Made by a program: the position numbers and the translations under genes. Below the pieces are notes generated by a model. That model did not search any database, had not been told where the DNA came from, and saw only the letters and a program-made list of their open reading frames with translations. Below are positions 25,578 to 33,887 of a stretch of 64,000 nt of DNA, in pieces. Numbering within the stretch: position 1 is the first letter of the stretch; the number at the start of each line of letters is the position of its first letter. Source of the stretch: JAGAJR01 sp048463395 (GTDB taxonomy: Bacteria; Pseudomonadota; Alphaproteobacteria; RF32; CAG-239); contig DBFWPL010000021.1 of the NCBI GenBank assembly GCA_048463395.1, positions 1-64,000 on the forward strand, in the 5' to 3' direction.

Positions 25578-26180
25578 TTAAAATTTTTCGATTTTTCGGC
25601 AAAATTTGCGTAATGTTGGAAGACTGACTTTTAGTTGCCGTGCTATTTTTTCGCGAGTCATATTGTTAGCTAAAAACATTAGCACCATTTGTTCTTGTCC
25701 CTCAAGTTTATAGTGCTTATTTTTACTACCTCTTCGCCGTCCTAATTGTTTACCTTCGGATTTTATTCGAGCCAATGCTTCTTTAGTTCGTTGTGAAATA
25801 AGATCTCTTTCTATTTCAGCAGATAAGCCAAATGCAAAAGCCAATACTTTACTTTGAATGTTATCACCGAGCTCGTACCCATCTTTTACAGTATAAACCT
25901 TGGCTCCAACTGTCATACAATATTCTAAAACACGCATTATCATAAATAATTTGCGCCCCAAACGTGACAATTCACTACAAATAATAATATCACCATGTTT
26001 CAATTGTTTTAGGCATCCACCTAGGGCTCTTTTTTCTGGTTCCTTAGTGCCGGAAACACCTGAATCTTCTATATATTTCTCAATTAGAATGCCTAGCGAT
26101 TTTGCCTTTTGCTCAATACCTCGTTTTTGGTTTGTGCAATCTTGCTTATCTGTACTTACCCTAATATAACCATATATCAT
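25578..26180 (-). CDS. Small serine recombinase (resolvase/invertase)
   Basis: 200 residues. The catalytic Ser is S9 in YIRVSTDKQ; the conserved ELSRLGR and the long E-helix (FAFGLSAEIERDLISQRTKEAL) are intact, as is the short C-terminal HTH (MTREKIARQLKVSLPTLRKF). It likely acts on sites in the adjacent 26-27.8 kb region or inverts nearby DNA, but no matching site was found. It is one of two serine recombinases in the island. Confidence 0.92.
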   Translation of the reverse strand: MIYGYIRVSTDKQDCTNQKRGIEQKAKSLGILIEKYIEDSGVSGTKEPEKRALGGCLKQLKHGDIIICSELSRLGRKLFMIMRVLEYCMTVGAKVYTVKDGYELGDNIQSKVLAFAFGLSAEIERDLISQRTKEALARIKSEGKQLGRRRGSKNKHYKLEGQEQMVLMFLANNMTREKIARQLKVSLPTLRKFCRKIEKF

Positions 26181-26294
26181 TGCTATTTCCTCTAATTACT
26201 AATCTTTGTTTTACTGGAAGGTTTTTTTATTACAGCAATGCTTGTTAAAATTCCTTTATCTAGAAGAATTAAAAGGTTATGTACATAAAGTTTC

Positions 26295-26553
26295 TCACAA
26301 CTCCTTACTCAAAATATCCTTGCTTTTGAGGAGCATTTTGCAGATATAGTCATCGATAACGGCGGTGGTTTTATGTTCGTCGGTATCAAGTTCAGCGGCA
26401 ATCAACGTCCCATATCATACAAGAAGCCTCATCAACATTGATTTTGCCGTCTTAGGTCTTATGAATATACCCAGAGTTTACTGCCATTTGCACTGCATTT
26501 AAGTTCACGTCTCGAATTCTCGCATATTCACGTATTGATACGATTTTTACCAT
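26295..26553 (-). pseudogene. Decayed phage-type small DNA-binding protein
   Basis: The frame from 26553 reads MVKIVSIREYARIRDVNLNA and then meets a stop after 33 codons. The same frame continues past the stop as DGKINVDEASCMIWD, and a shifted frame as LDTDEHKTTAVIDDYICKML. S-I-R-E-Y-A followed by A-V-x-x-A-V and D-G-K-I is a pattern I associate with small phage packaging or HTH proteins. One stop and one frame change make it inactive. Confidence 0.4.
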
Positions 26554-26577
26554 TATTTTCCCTTTAATTTTGCAAAG

Positions 26578-26669
26578 TGACCAGCCGGAAATGACCAGTG
26601 ACCAGACGGCGGAATCCAAATATTCTCAAAACCCTTAGGCACAAAGGTTTTTGCAAATATAGTGACCAG
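26578..26669. repeat. Four TGACCAG direct repeats
   Basis: TGACCAG occurs at 26578, 26592, 26599 and 26663, the middle two back to back. It lies at the edge of the origin-like region and may be a protein-binding cluster. Confidence 0.4.
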
Positions 26670-27517
26670 TAAACAAAAAGCTGTTTCGCTAGAAAAATGC
26701 CGCGGCTTGCGCCCCCGCATACAAAAATTCGCTAGGAAGGACCCATGGCCACAGTACACCGGAACCGGCACTGTCACCAAATTGACAGTTTTCAGATTTT
26801 CCGCAAATATCCTAAACACTCGCTTTGCCGGCACATAAAACTTGTGCCACCCTGCCAACATTCTCTCTTGCAAATTCTTTACCGCTTTTCCCTGCATATC
26901 ACACCCTCTGCCTGTATTACCGAAAAAACAAAACCCAAAACAACAAACACCCATCTCGGAGCATATCCGGTTTTATACGGCATTTTTTTCGATTTGTCAT
27001 GCCCAAATATGTCTATGACATTTTTCACGCCGGCATCATTCCCAAGATACCCTGCCAACGCAGTGTTATCCACATTTACGGCTCTCTTTCTCTACCACCA
27101 TTATCCAAATCATTATCCTACTCATTCTCCATTTCCTTTTCACTCTCCTTCTCCAACTCTTGTAGCGACCGCTTTGCGACAGGGTAGCATTTTCGCAGAC
27201 AGTTTGCTTAGCGATCGTTGTGCGACCGCTCGCGGATTTTTCTGCATTTGCACGAAAATTCAAACAGTTACAGACATCACCCGTTGCAACGTACAACCTC
27301 TCTTTTCATCGAACCTGATTTGCACTTTTTCGGTCCCGAAAATTTTACAAATGCACCACCGTATAAATTCAATTCACCTGTCGCAACAACCAAATCATAA
27401 CACTCATCTTTCCATAAGTTATCCACAATCGGCGCCTCTCTTTCTCTACTACCATTATCATTATCCGATTCAGATTCATTCTCATTCTCCGATTCATCTG
27501 ATGGGGAGATACAAATA

Positions 27518-27611
27518 TTTGCTAACCTTTTGCTCAACGTTTGCTTGAATTTTGCTTAAGATTTGCTCAGCGTTTGCTTAGCAGTTGCTGTCCGTTTGCT
27601 TTAGTTTTGCT
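27518..27611. repeat. Nine iterons with an exact 11-bp period
   Basis: TTTGCT-type units start at 27518, 27529, 27540, 27551, 27562, 27573, 27584, 27595 and 27606, each exactly 11 bp from the next. The unit at 27584 reads GTTGCT and the last keeps only TTTTGC. One repeat per helical turn is the layout of replication-initiator iterons. Confidence 0.7.
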
Positions 27612-27815
27612 ACTTTAATTTTGTGTATTTTCATACAGTTAGGTCAATAAATCTCAACAACACCCTAATCACCGTCTGACATGACATCAATTCCTAACAA
27701 AACGTTAATCATAAAAAGTAAATTTACGGAGCTCGTTTCATAAATTTTCAGCACCTCGTTAAAAAAAAGTTATGCACAAGTTATCAACAGTTTCCGGATA
27801 CGATAAAAAATGGCC

Positions 27816-29453
27816 CTAAATTAATCCAAAATCGTAAAGCCGAATAACTTCTCTTGGTCCTCCCAAATCGGCGGGATTTTCATGACGGAGAAGATTGTGC
27901 AGATATAACTTTGGCGGCTGATGTCCTTTTAAGATAGTACGGACAATCGCCGGTGATAGGCAAGTCAGGCGAATAAATCGACCGACACTCGTTGCATCAA
28001 CATCTTCTTTGATAGCTAATTCAGTAATGCTCATCTTGGTCTGATCCAACATCTTCTGATACTTAAACCCGAGACAAATTGCCTTGATAAGCTCGTTATC
28101 ATAATGAGGCTCCGCAGTCATATTCTCCGGCAGATGAATTTCTGTTCGCCCCTTATGTTTGATAAACGGCATTGGCATAATTGTCTGGTGTCCGGTTGTC
28201 TTTTGCAACAGATGTTCAGGAAGCAAACTTAAGCCCAAATCCGTCCAGTTAATCTCCATCGTGTCGCGATTGACAGTTACGCCTGTTATCATCAGTTCCA
28301 TCAAAAGATGTTTATAACGGTCAGAGAGCTTATAAAAAACTTTCTCTGGCGTACGCAGAACCCTCAAAAGTTCTATCGTTTTATTCGGTGCTACCTTATC
28401 AAGCAATGCCTGAAACACTTTCGGATCTTGAAAAAGCTGTGCCACAATTTTTATCATACACTCGTCCATCGCTGCCACCGGTACCGAACCGTTAGAACAT
28501 TTATGATGTCCATACATTCTGGCCGCAACCGAGGTGTAATAATAGCGCTTGACGCCGTGTGACTGAGTGGTTGTCGGTGTCATTAAAGCGTGACAACAGC
28601 CGCATACCAAAAGGCCTCGCATAATCCCGACTTCATTTTTCTTATAAAGGCACACGCGTTTTGTCTTGACTTTTTTAACTGCAACCTCTTGCACCGCCTT
28701 AAATATCGCTTCACTGACAATCCCTTCATGCTGTCCGTCATACAACACGCCATGATGATTAATCTTCCCCATATAAATCGGATTTTTGAGCATACGGGCA
28801 ATGGAAGCTCTAGGAAAAGTTTTCATTCCGGCTTCTTCAAGCAGATACCCCACCGCTTGTGGCGATTTATACTCCAGATATTTTTCAAACATAAATTTGA
28901 CCACTTTGGCCTCGATCGGCTTGATAACCAGTTTGCAATTGAGCGGCTGATAACCAAACGGTACGCAACCGCCCATCCAAATCCCTTTTTTCTTAGAAGC
29001 GGCAACTTTATCCCTGATACGCTCTCCGCTGATTTCCCGTTCAAACTGAGCAAACGAGAGAAGCATATTCAAAGTCAGCCGTCCCATACTATCGGCAGTA
29101 TTAAAATTTTGAGTTACTGACACAAACGAACAATGGCATTTATCAAACAGCTCGACCATCTTGGAAAAATCCGTCAACGAACGAGACAAACGATCAATTT
29201 TATAAACCACAATCATATTGACTTTGCCTGCTTCCACATCTTTCAAAAGCCTTTGCAATGACGGCCGGTTCATATTACCACCACTAAAACCGCCGTCATC
29301 ATAATGTTCCTCAATCAGTTTCCAGCCTTGATGTTTTTGACTGTTCACAAAGTTCTCTCCGGCTTCACGTTGCGCCTCCAGGGTATTGAACTCTTTTTCC
29401 AAACCTTCGTCTGTTGATTTTCTGGTATAGATTGCACATTTAATTTCTTCCAT
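27816..29453 (-). CDS. Large serine recombinase (integrase)
   Basis: 545 residues. The resolvase catalytic domain starts with IYTRKSTDE (S13) and has the IDRLSRS and FAQFEREISGERIRDK segments. A recombinase domain follows (PFGYQP, RMLKNPIYMG), then a zinc ribbon (CGCC, then H-K-C) and a C-terminal helical region. It should integrate or excise DNA at attachment sites that share only a few bases. Its start is 2 bp after the DUF2924 stop, making a tight cassette. It is the likely mover of this island. Confidence 0.92.
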   Translation of the reverse strand: MEEIKCAIYTRKSTDEGLEKEFNTLEAQREAGENFVNSQKHQGWKLIEEHYDDGGFSGGNMNRPSLQRLLKDVEAGKVNMIVVYKIDRLSRSLTDFSKMVELFDKCHCSFVSVTQNFNTADSMGRLTLNMLLSFAQFEREISGERIRDKVAASKKKGIWMGGCVPFGYQPLNCKLVIKPIEAKVVKFMFEKYLEYKSPQAVGYLLEEAGMKTFPRASIARMLKNPIYMGKINHHGVLYDGQHEGIVSEAIFKAVQEVAVKKVKTKRVCLYKKNEVGIMRGLLVCGCCHALMTPTTTQSHGVKRYYYTSVAARMYGHHKCSNGSVPVAAMDECMIKIVAQLFQDPKVFQALLDKVAPNKTIELLRVLRTPEKVFYKLSDRYKHLLMELMITGVTVNRDTMEINWTDLGLSLLPEHLLQKTTGHQTIMPMPFIKHKGRTEIHLPENMTAEPHYDNELIKAICLGFKYQKMLDQTKMSITELAIKEDVDATSVGRFIRLTCLSPAIVRTILKGHQPPKLYLHNLLRHENPADLGGPREVIRLYDFGLI

Positions 29454-29455
29454 TT

Positions 29456-29854
29456 TTATACTCCGAAAAAGGCTTGACCTGAGATTTTACGCCCAGTTAT
29501 TGTTCGCACTACTGCACCAAGCGATTTATAAATTTCACCGTCCATTTCAAAACCGTTGTTGACCACACGCACCTTATAAGTCGCACCCTTGTATTTTTTG
29601 ATAAGCTCAATACCGGTAACCATCTTGCGTTCGTTAATCTCCCGAAAATCCATATTTTCGAGCATCCGCCGCGTTTTATGTTCCAGCCCGCCAAAGCACA
29701 TTTCCTGCAATTTGTAGGTAATCCGCCAGATATAATATTCTTTGCGAGTAGATGTCGTCGGGGTGTTAAACAGAGCATCGTAATACGCCTTCAGCTCAGT
29801 AAACGAAAGCTGTGGAATATGGTGCAAATCAATATTCAAATCTACTTTAACCAC
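29456..29854 (-). CDS. DUF2924 family protein
   Basis: 132 residues from a GTG with AAAGGAG 6 bases before it; an in-frame TTG at 29878 lacks a site. The family signature is clear: W-R-I-T-Y-K-L-Q-E, GGLEHKTRRML and the end VVRTITGRKISGQAFFGV. DUF2924 genes commonly sit beside large serine recombinases in alphaproteobacterial prophage-like elements, as here, and may help recombination direction or regulation. Confidence 0.85.
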   Translation of the reverse strand: MVKVDLNIDLHHIPQLSFTELKAYYDALFNTPTTSTRKEYYIWRITYKLQEMCFGGLEHKTRRMLENMDFREINERKMVTGIELIKKYKGATYKVRVVNNGFEMDGEIYKSLGAVVRTITGRKISGQAFFGV

Positions 29855-29924
29855 GGTTTTCTCCTTTGCTTTCTTCAATCAATAAGAGCACCGCTCCGAA
29901 AATGATATTTATCAAACTGGTCAT
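29847..29924 (-). CDS. 25-aa hydrophobic micro-ORF
   Basis: An ATG with AGGAGG 5 bases upstream starts a 25-codon frame: a hydrophobic helix (LINIIFGAVLLLI) and then a charged tail. Its ATG shares bases with the stop of the 50-aa gene (ATGA), and its end overlaps the DUF2924 GTG. It may be a membrane micropeptide, or a coupling frame that feeds ribosomes into DUF2924. Confidence 0.4.
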   Translation of the reverse strand: MTSLINIIFGAVLLLIEESKGENRG

Positions 29925-30073
29925 TGGAACCTCCTGTCACAATGGATGCTCTGTTTTCCTTGTTTATCCAGTAAATTCGACACTTCCACGCCACTTTCTC
30001 GCTCATTAAGCAAAATCAACACCGGTGTTGAAAGCATCTCAATTAAAGTCTCAAAAGCACTATCTGTTTTCAT
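29921..30073 (-). CDS. 50-aa protein heading the recombinase cassette
   Basis: Starts at an ATG with AAAGGAG 7 bases ahead; an upstream in-frame start at 30103 has no such site. The product has one helix (SAFETLIEMLSTPVLILLNE) and a polar tail with a single Cys. No family is recognised. The stop overlaps the next start, so the four genes 50-aa, 25-aa, DUF2924 and integrase are translationally coupled. Confidence 0.45.
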   Translation of the reverse strand: MKTDSAFETLIEMLSTPVLILLNERESGVEVSNLLDKQGKQSIHCDRRFQ

Positions 30074-30225
30074 TAGTGTTCTCCTTTCGACAAGAACACC
30101 CACAGAAACAGAAAAATCGTTCCCACTTTTTTTAATTTTTTTGCAATTTTACGCTAACGAATTATTTTTACGTAAAAAAATTTTAAATAAACAAAAGTAC
30201 AAACATCTTACCGGATAACAAAAAA

Positions 30226-30251
30226 ACACCCCAGTTTTTAACTGAGGTGCT
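30226..30251 (-). terminator. Terminator of the Fic gene
   Basis: CACCCCAGTT / AACTGAGGTG with seven T downstream on the minus strand. Confidence 0.85.
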
Positions 30252-30264
30252 ATATTCTGACAGT

Positions 30265-31323
30265 TCAATCGCTATTTTTTACTATTTCCCAATGGCCGCC
30301 TTTGTCCGGACCAATGCGGCGAAGTTTATTATTATTTTTTAAGTTATCTATTTGTTTTGCTATTGCACGTCTTGAAATACCAATAATTTCTGCCATTTCA
30401 GTTGTTGTGATATTGGGATTTTGCTCTATTAATTCTAATATTTTCTGTGAACTTTTCTGTGAACCTTCTGCATTTTTCTGTGAACTTTTTTCTTTTAGGT
30501 TCACAGTATCTTTAATCTGCATCTCACGGTTTTCTAATAGATTTTTCTCACCTAACAACAAGTTCCCGAAAAACTTATTCAAAAATTCCATCGTATATGG
30601 AATATCTTTTTCCATGTTTTGATAATTTGCCCGAACAAGTGCATTGCGAAAATATTTCGCATGCTTTTCAAACAAATCATTATTAGCATCAAACCCTAAT
30701 GTATGCAGATACTTAATGATAAACACCGCGGTTGTTCTTGTATTTCCCTCACCGAAAGGATGTATCTGCCAAATACCGGAAGTAAATTTTGCCAACCGTT
30801 CCACCTTTTGAGATTTGGACAGCCCGACATATTTAAAATTCTTCTCCTGCTCAAAGTCATATTTCAATGTTTCAAGCAAACTGTCTGATCGTCCATAAAC
30901 AACAGTATCCCCATTTAAAATCGGCTCATTTTTGGTAATATCATACGTGCGAAACTTACCGACAATCTTATTATCAAAAATACCAGAAAACAAAAATTTA
31001 TGAATAGACTTCAACTCTGCCGGACTAAAGGAAAATGTATGTGTGCTGAGCAATTTTGTAATACGAGCCGAAACCTCGTCAGCCTCTTTTTCATTATGCT
31101 CTTGAACCGTCTGTGCCGGATTTTGTTTGTAGTAACGAGAAATCTCCACATTCGCTTCATCAATGGAAATTTTCCCCTCAATATTATCCTTGGCAACCTC
31201 TATCAGATATTTTGACGGCGTCAAACCATCAACCTGCTGCAACCCGATAGCAATTCCCCAGTTCTCGGCTTTTTCAAGCTTCTCTGGTTCGTTTTGTTTC
31301 TTATATTCTTCAAAATGCTCCAT
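30265..31323 (-). CDS. Fic-family AMP-transferase with C-terminal winged helix
   Basis: 352 residues from the ATG preceded by GGGG; a TTG-started frame to 31446 is less likely. The Fic motif HPFGEGNTRTTAVF at 188-201 is complete (catalytic H188), with the flap region TYDITKNEPIL before it. The N-terminal 65 residues (DGLTPSKYLIEVAKDNIEGK) resemble the VbhA-like antitoxin segment. The last 65 residues form a winged helix. It probably AMPylates a cellular target; the target is unknown. It has its own terminator. Confidence 0.9.
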   Translation of the reverse strand: MEHFEEYKKQNEPEKLEKAENWGIAIGLQQVDGLTPSKYLIEVAKDNIEGKISIDEANVEISRYYKQNPAQTVQEHNEKEADEVSARITKLLSTHTFSFSPAELKSIHKFLFSGIFDNKIVGKFRTYDITKNEPILNGDTVVYGRSDSLLETLKYDFEQEKNFKYVGLSKSQKVERLAKFTSGIWQIHPFGEGNTRTTAVFIIKYLHTLGFDANNDLFEKHAKYFRNALVRANYQNMEKDIPYTMEFLNKFFGNLLLGEKNLLENREMQIKDTVNLKEKSSQKNAEGSQKSSQKILELIEQNPNITTTEMAEIIGISRRAIAKQIDNLKNNNKLRRIGPDKGGHWEIVKNSD

Positions 31324-31455
31324 TTTAACCCCATACTCTAACAATTTATTATACCTGCCGGAGTGTAAAAATCTGGTTAATCGGAACATATAAGTACCAA
31401 GCTTATAAAACGCGAACGAATGAAAATATGGAACCAGATTTTCCAATGCTTACAA

Positions 31456-31542
31456 GGTCTGGTCTGTCCAAACCAAAAGTATCTATTTTGGTATCTTTTT
31501 TCCTGACAGCACAGAAAAATAAAATAGATACAGGGCCAGACC
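31456..31542. repeat. Nested inverted repeats at the right island edge
   Basis: Outer arms GGTCTGG (31456-31462) and CCAGACC (31536-31542); inner 11-bp arms GTATCTATTTT (31479-31489) and AAAATAGATAC (31521-31531); and a local ACCAAAA/TTTTGGT (31472-31492). It may be an operator or recombinase site between the Fic gene and tRNA-Ile. Confidence 0.5.
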
Positions 31543-31620
31543 ACCGCCAAAAGAAGTATGATTAAGCGGTGTAATTTTGCTCAAAACCTTGGAAAATATG
31601 GACTTCTGAAAAGATAAAAT

Positions 31621-31672
31621 AAAATTTAAAACAAAAAAAGGAATGACTGGTATCATTCCTTTTTAATGGTGG
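31621..31672. repeat. Right copy of 52-bp island-flanking repeat
   Basis: Covers the terminator of tRNA-Ile and its last six bases; matches 16829-16880 with three differences. In this copy the hairpin GGAATGA/TCATTCC is perfect. Confidence 0.75.
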
Positions 31673-31743
31673 GCCCAGATGGACTCGAACCAACGACCAG
31701 ACCGTTATGAGCGGCCTGCTCTAACCAACTGAGCTATAGGCCC
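31667..31743 (-). tRNA. tRNA-Ile2 (CAT anticodon)
   Basis: A complete cloverleaf with encoded CCA. The acceptor GGGCCTA pairs with TGGGCCC, and the anticodon loop is CTCATAA. The variable region and T arm (TGGTCG, TTCGAGT) follow the Ile2 type whose C34 is turned into lysidine by TilS, rather than elongator Met. There is one T-T mismatch in the T stem. The gene is the edge of the mobile island. Confidence 0.88.
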
Positions 31744-31998
31744 ATAGAAAAAACAAAGTTTTGTTTAGGGCAGATTGCCTTATTTATAATAATTAAGAGC
31801 AGGGCCTGAGTCGCTTCGTAAAATTCGGTCAGAGACCTCATTAACTTTATAGCCCTGTGTTTAACAGGGATGAAAATAGGATAATTGTCGGGGATAGTCA
31901 AGTGCTTTTTCGTTTTTGTGTGTTTTACTTGCGTTAAAATAATTTATTGATGAGAATGATGTTTGATGATATGGATTAAACATCAAAGGAGATTAGAA

Positions 31999-32577
31999 AT
32001 GTTGGATTTAGGTATTATGAATTTTGAAAAATTTTCTCTTCCGGAAAAAATTTCGGGAGAACGATTGATTTTGGTAAGAAGAGGGCATGAACATGATGAG
32101 GCGTTATTTCAGTTAATTGACGGTTCTCGGGAATTTTTGCGGCGTTTTTTGTTTTGGGTGGACGATACCAGAACAATTGACGATGTCAGGAAAGTTACCG
32201 ATATTTTTTCAAAAAATTGGGATGAGCAAAATTCTTTTGAGTATGTTTTTCTGGATAAGCAAAGCGGTAAAATGGTCGGAGCAGGAGGAATACATACGGT
32301 TTCATATATGAACAGAATGGCGGAATATGGTTATTATCTTGATAAAAATGCGGTAGGTAACGGCTATGCCAGTGAGTTTGTTCGGTTATTGGAAAAGGAA
32401 TTATTTTCGAGAAATATTCACCGTTTGGTTATTGAATGCGATGCGGATAATAAAGCATCGGCTAAAGTAGCGGAAAGGAACGGTTTTGTTTATGAAGGAT
32501 GTCTGAAAGGAGCCAAATTTGCATATGGTGGTTTTCGGGATGAACTTATATATGCAAAAACTAATCCGATGTTTTAA
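31999..32577 (+). CDS. GNAT acetyltransferase (RimJ/RimL type)
   Basis: 192 residues from the ATG with AAAGGAG 7 bases ahead; a frame to 31963 lacks this. The acetyl-CoA loop is A-V-G-N-G-Y-A near residue 118, followed by ECDADNKASAKVAERNGFVY, the RimJ/RimL pattern. It may acetylate ribosomal proteins' N-termini or small molecules; not decided. The 255 bp between tRNA-Ile and this gene hold nothing recognisable. Confidence 0.85.
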   Translation: MLDLGIMNFEKFSLPEKISGERLILVRRGHEHDEALFQLIDGSREFLRRFLFWVDDTRTIDDVRKVTDIFSKNWDEQNSFEYVFLDKQSGKMVGAGGIHTVSYMNRMAEYGYYLDKNAVGNGYASEFVRLLEKELFSRNIHRLVIECDADNKASAKVAERNGFVYEGCLKGAKFAYGGFRDELIYAKTNPMF

Positions 32578-32587
32578 ATTAGTTAAT

Positions 32588-32620
32588 AAAAAATGCCGAT
32601 TTAGTCGGCATTTTTTTTGT
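32588..32620. terminator. Bidirectional terminator between acetyltransferase genes
   Basis: AAATGCCGA / TCGGCATTT with A/T runs on both sides. The stem overlaps the last codons and stop of the minus-strand gene. Confidence 0.85.
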
Positions 32621-33188
32621 TTTTAAGAATTTTAATGCATTCTTTGACGTCTCCGACAGGGAGCTTAACAATTTCTTCGTGAGGAAGATTCCACCATTGT
32701 ACTTCCAGTAAGTCATTTATGGTTTCTTCGTCAAAACGGTATTTGATTATTTTTGCAGGAACGCCGCCGACAATTGCATATGGCGGAACATCTTTGGTTA
32801 CAACGGCTCCCGAAGCGACAATGGCACCGTCTCCGATAGTTACACCGTCTTTTACCATAACTCTGGTGCCAATCCAGACATCATTGCCGATTGTAATCGG
32901 AGTTTCATTTTTTTCGCAATCCAGAAAATCGGGATTAATGCCGAATACCCATGGTGAGGTTGATAAAGTTGTAGTCGGATGTTGGCTGCATCCCAAACTT
33001 ACATGAGTGGCAATAGAGGTGTATTTTCCGAATTTCGTTTTAGGAGAAATGCAGACAAAGTCAAAGTCGGCATAGCTGTATTCGGCCAAACGGGTGATTC
33101 TTTTGGGAAAACATTTGTTTCTTAGTTCTTTTCTTAGCTTTTTGGAGGGGATAAAACAACAGATAAATCTGATGAACCATTTTTTCAT
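32601..33188 (-). CDS. Hexapeptide-repeat O-acetyltransferase (CatB/Vat-like)
   Basis: 195 residues. The left-handed beta helix is visible in the I-G-x-x repeats of ITIGNDVWIGTRVMVKDGV, TIGDGAIVASGAVVTKDVPP and the VGGVPAKIIKYRF end, typical of CatB/Vat and capsule O-acetyltransferases. The catalytic His is in SLGCSQHPT. A short basic hydrophobic N-terminus may contact the membrane. The stop codon lies inside the loop of the terminator hairpin. Confidence 0.87.
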   Translation of the reverse strand: MKKWFIRFICCFIPSKKLRKELRNKCFPKRITRLAEYSYADFDFVCISPKTKFGKYTSIATHVSLGCSQHPTTTLSTSPWVFGINPDFLDCEKNETPITIGNDVWIGTRVMVKDGVTIGDGAIVASGAVVTKDVPPYAIVGGVPAKIIKYRFDEETINDLLEVQWWNLPHEEIVKLPVGDVKECIKILKNKKNAD

Positions 33189-33307
33189 TATTTTTCTTTC
33201 ATTGGAAGTTAAAGAATTTTCTTTTAAATTATAGAAGAGTTTTGTTTTGTCAATTTTTAATATGAAGCTGTTAATTGTTATGGATGTAAATTTTTTGAAA
33301 AAATATG

Positions 33308-33335
33308 TTGACAGATTGGATTTATTTTATATTTT
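33308..33335 (+). promoter_or_regulatory. Promoter ahead of the tRNA-Ala fragment
   Basis: TTGACA (33308-33313) and TATTTT (33330-33335) with a 16-bp spacer. It drives the truncated tRNA copy; the intact tRNA-Ala lacks a comparable -35. Confidence 0.5.
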
Positions 33336-33340
33336 ATGGG

Positions 33341-33398
33341 CAAGGCGTTTGAATAAACGCTCGTTGTTAGTTTATATGGGGGTATAGCTCAGTTGGGA
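33341..33398 (+). repeat. Duplicated 5' part of tRNA-Ala with its leader
   Basis: 58 bp matching 33500-33558 apart from one base change and one missing T. It contains 37 bp of leader and the first 21 bases of tRNA-Ala, then diverges. Confidence 0.8.
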
Positions 33399-33407
33399 TG
33401 GCTAAGT

Positions 33408-33432
33408 AAAAACAACATTGATGTTGTTTTTG
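33408..33432 (+). terminator. Terminator after the tRNA-Ala 5' fragment
   Basis: AAAACAACAT / ATGTTGTTTT followed by T and G-T-C. It would end a short transcript made of leader plus the tRNA fragment. Confidence 0.65.
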
Positions 33433-33499
33433 TCTGTAACATCTTGACTACCTTGATTGAACAAGGGAGCGGTAGCGACCGCAGAGCAATTTAGGTACT

Positions 33500-33613
<114 letters not shown>

Positions 33614-33616
33614 AAA

Positions 33617-33647
33617 AAAGCACTGCGGTAAGCGGTGTTTTTTTTGT
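33617..33647 (+). terminator. Terminator of tRNA-Ala
   Basis: CACTGC / GCGGTG stem and a run of eight T after the tRNA. Confidence 0.75.
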
Positions 33648-33770
33648 GTCGGTAGCCAATCAAACGTCGCAAAGCTCGTTTTCTTGGAAGCGGGGCCCCT
33701 TAGAAACATAAGTTCATTTCGTGAGCTGTCGCTTTACTTATTCACTAATGTTATCTAAGATTTTGCAGAC

Positions 33771-33797
33771 AAAAAAGCAAAGCAGTTTGCTTTTTTG
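33771..33797 (+). terminator. Second terminator before the tRNA-Ala 3' fragment
   Basis: AAAAAAGCAAA / TTTGCTTTTTT, perfect arms with a 4-base loop. The 120 bp between this and the first terminator hold no gene. Confidence 0.6.
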
Positions 33798-33805
33798 CTT
33801 AGCAA

Positions 33806-33817
33806 TTACCTCCACCA
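33806..33817 (+). repeat. 12-bp copy of the tRNA-Ala 3' end
   Basis: TTACCTCCACCA repeats the last 12 bases of tRNA-Ala (33602-33613), 204 bp downstream, as expected for an attachment-site remnant. Confidence 0.6.
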
Positions 33818-33887
33818 AGGGCAGAAGCTTGCATTGAATAAAATTTTTTGTTATGTTTGGAACGGTTTAACTCAAGATGAGCTGAAA

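Larger units (their letters stand above)
26554..27815. other. Non-coding, origin-like region with four DnaA boxes
   Basis: About 1.26 kb without an intact gene. It contains DnaA boxes TTATCCACA at 27066-27074 and 27419-27427, TTATGCACA at 27771-27779 and TTATCAACA at 27782-27790, nine iterons at 27518-27611, and three GATTC sites within 27467-27495. Frames on the minus strand are short and broken; two carry similar acidic stretches (near 27085-27180 and 27430-27500), suggesting remnants of a phage-type replication gene with a duplicated linker. Confidence 0.5.

Noticed and set aside
26745..27548. 267-aa plus-strand open frame, rich in His, Pro, Thr and Ser
   Set aside because: No ribosome site, biased composition typical of the reverse of A-rich coding DNA, and it runs across DnaA boxes and iterons.
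27518..27611. The 11-bp repeats as a CRISPR array
   Set aside because: Units are 6 conserved bases with 5-base spacers, far too short, and no cas genes are present.
27066..27790. The DnaA boxes and iterons as the chromosomal oriC
   Set aside because: Core genes on both sides mostly point the same way, and the region sits inside a mobile island between recombinase genes. An element-borne origin fits better.
31667..31743. Reading the CAT-anticodon tRNA as elongator Met
   Set aside because: The CTCATAA loop with a TGGTCG variable region and the C-G pairs in the acceptor stem fit the Ile2 class better.
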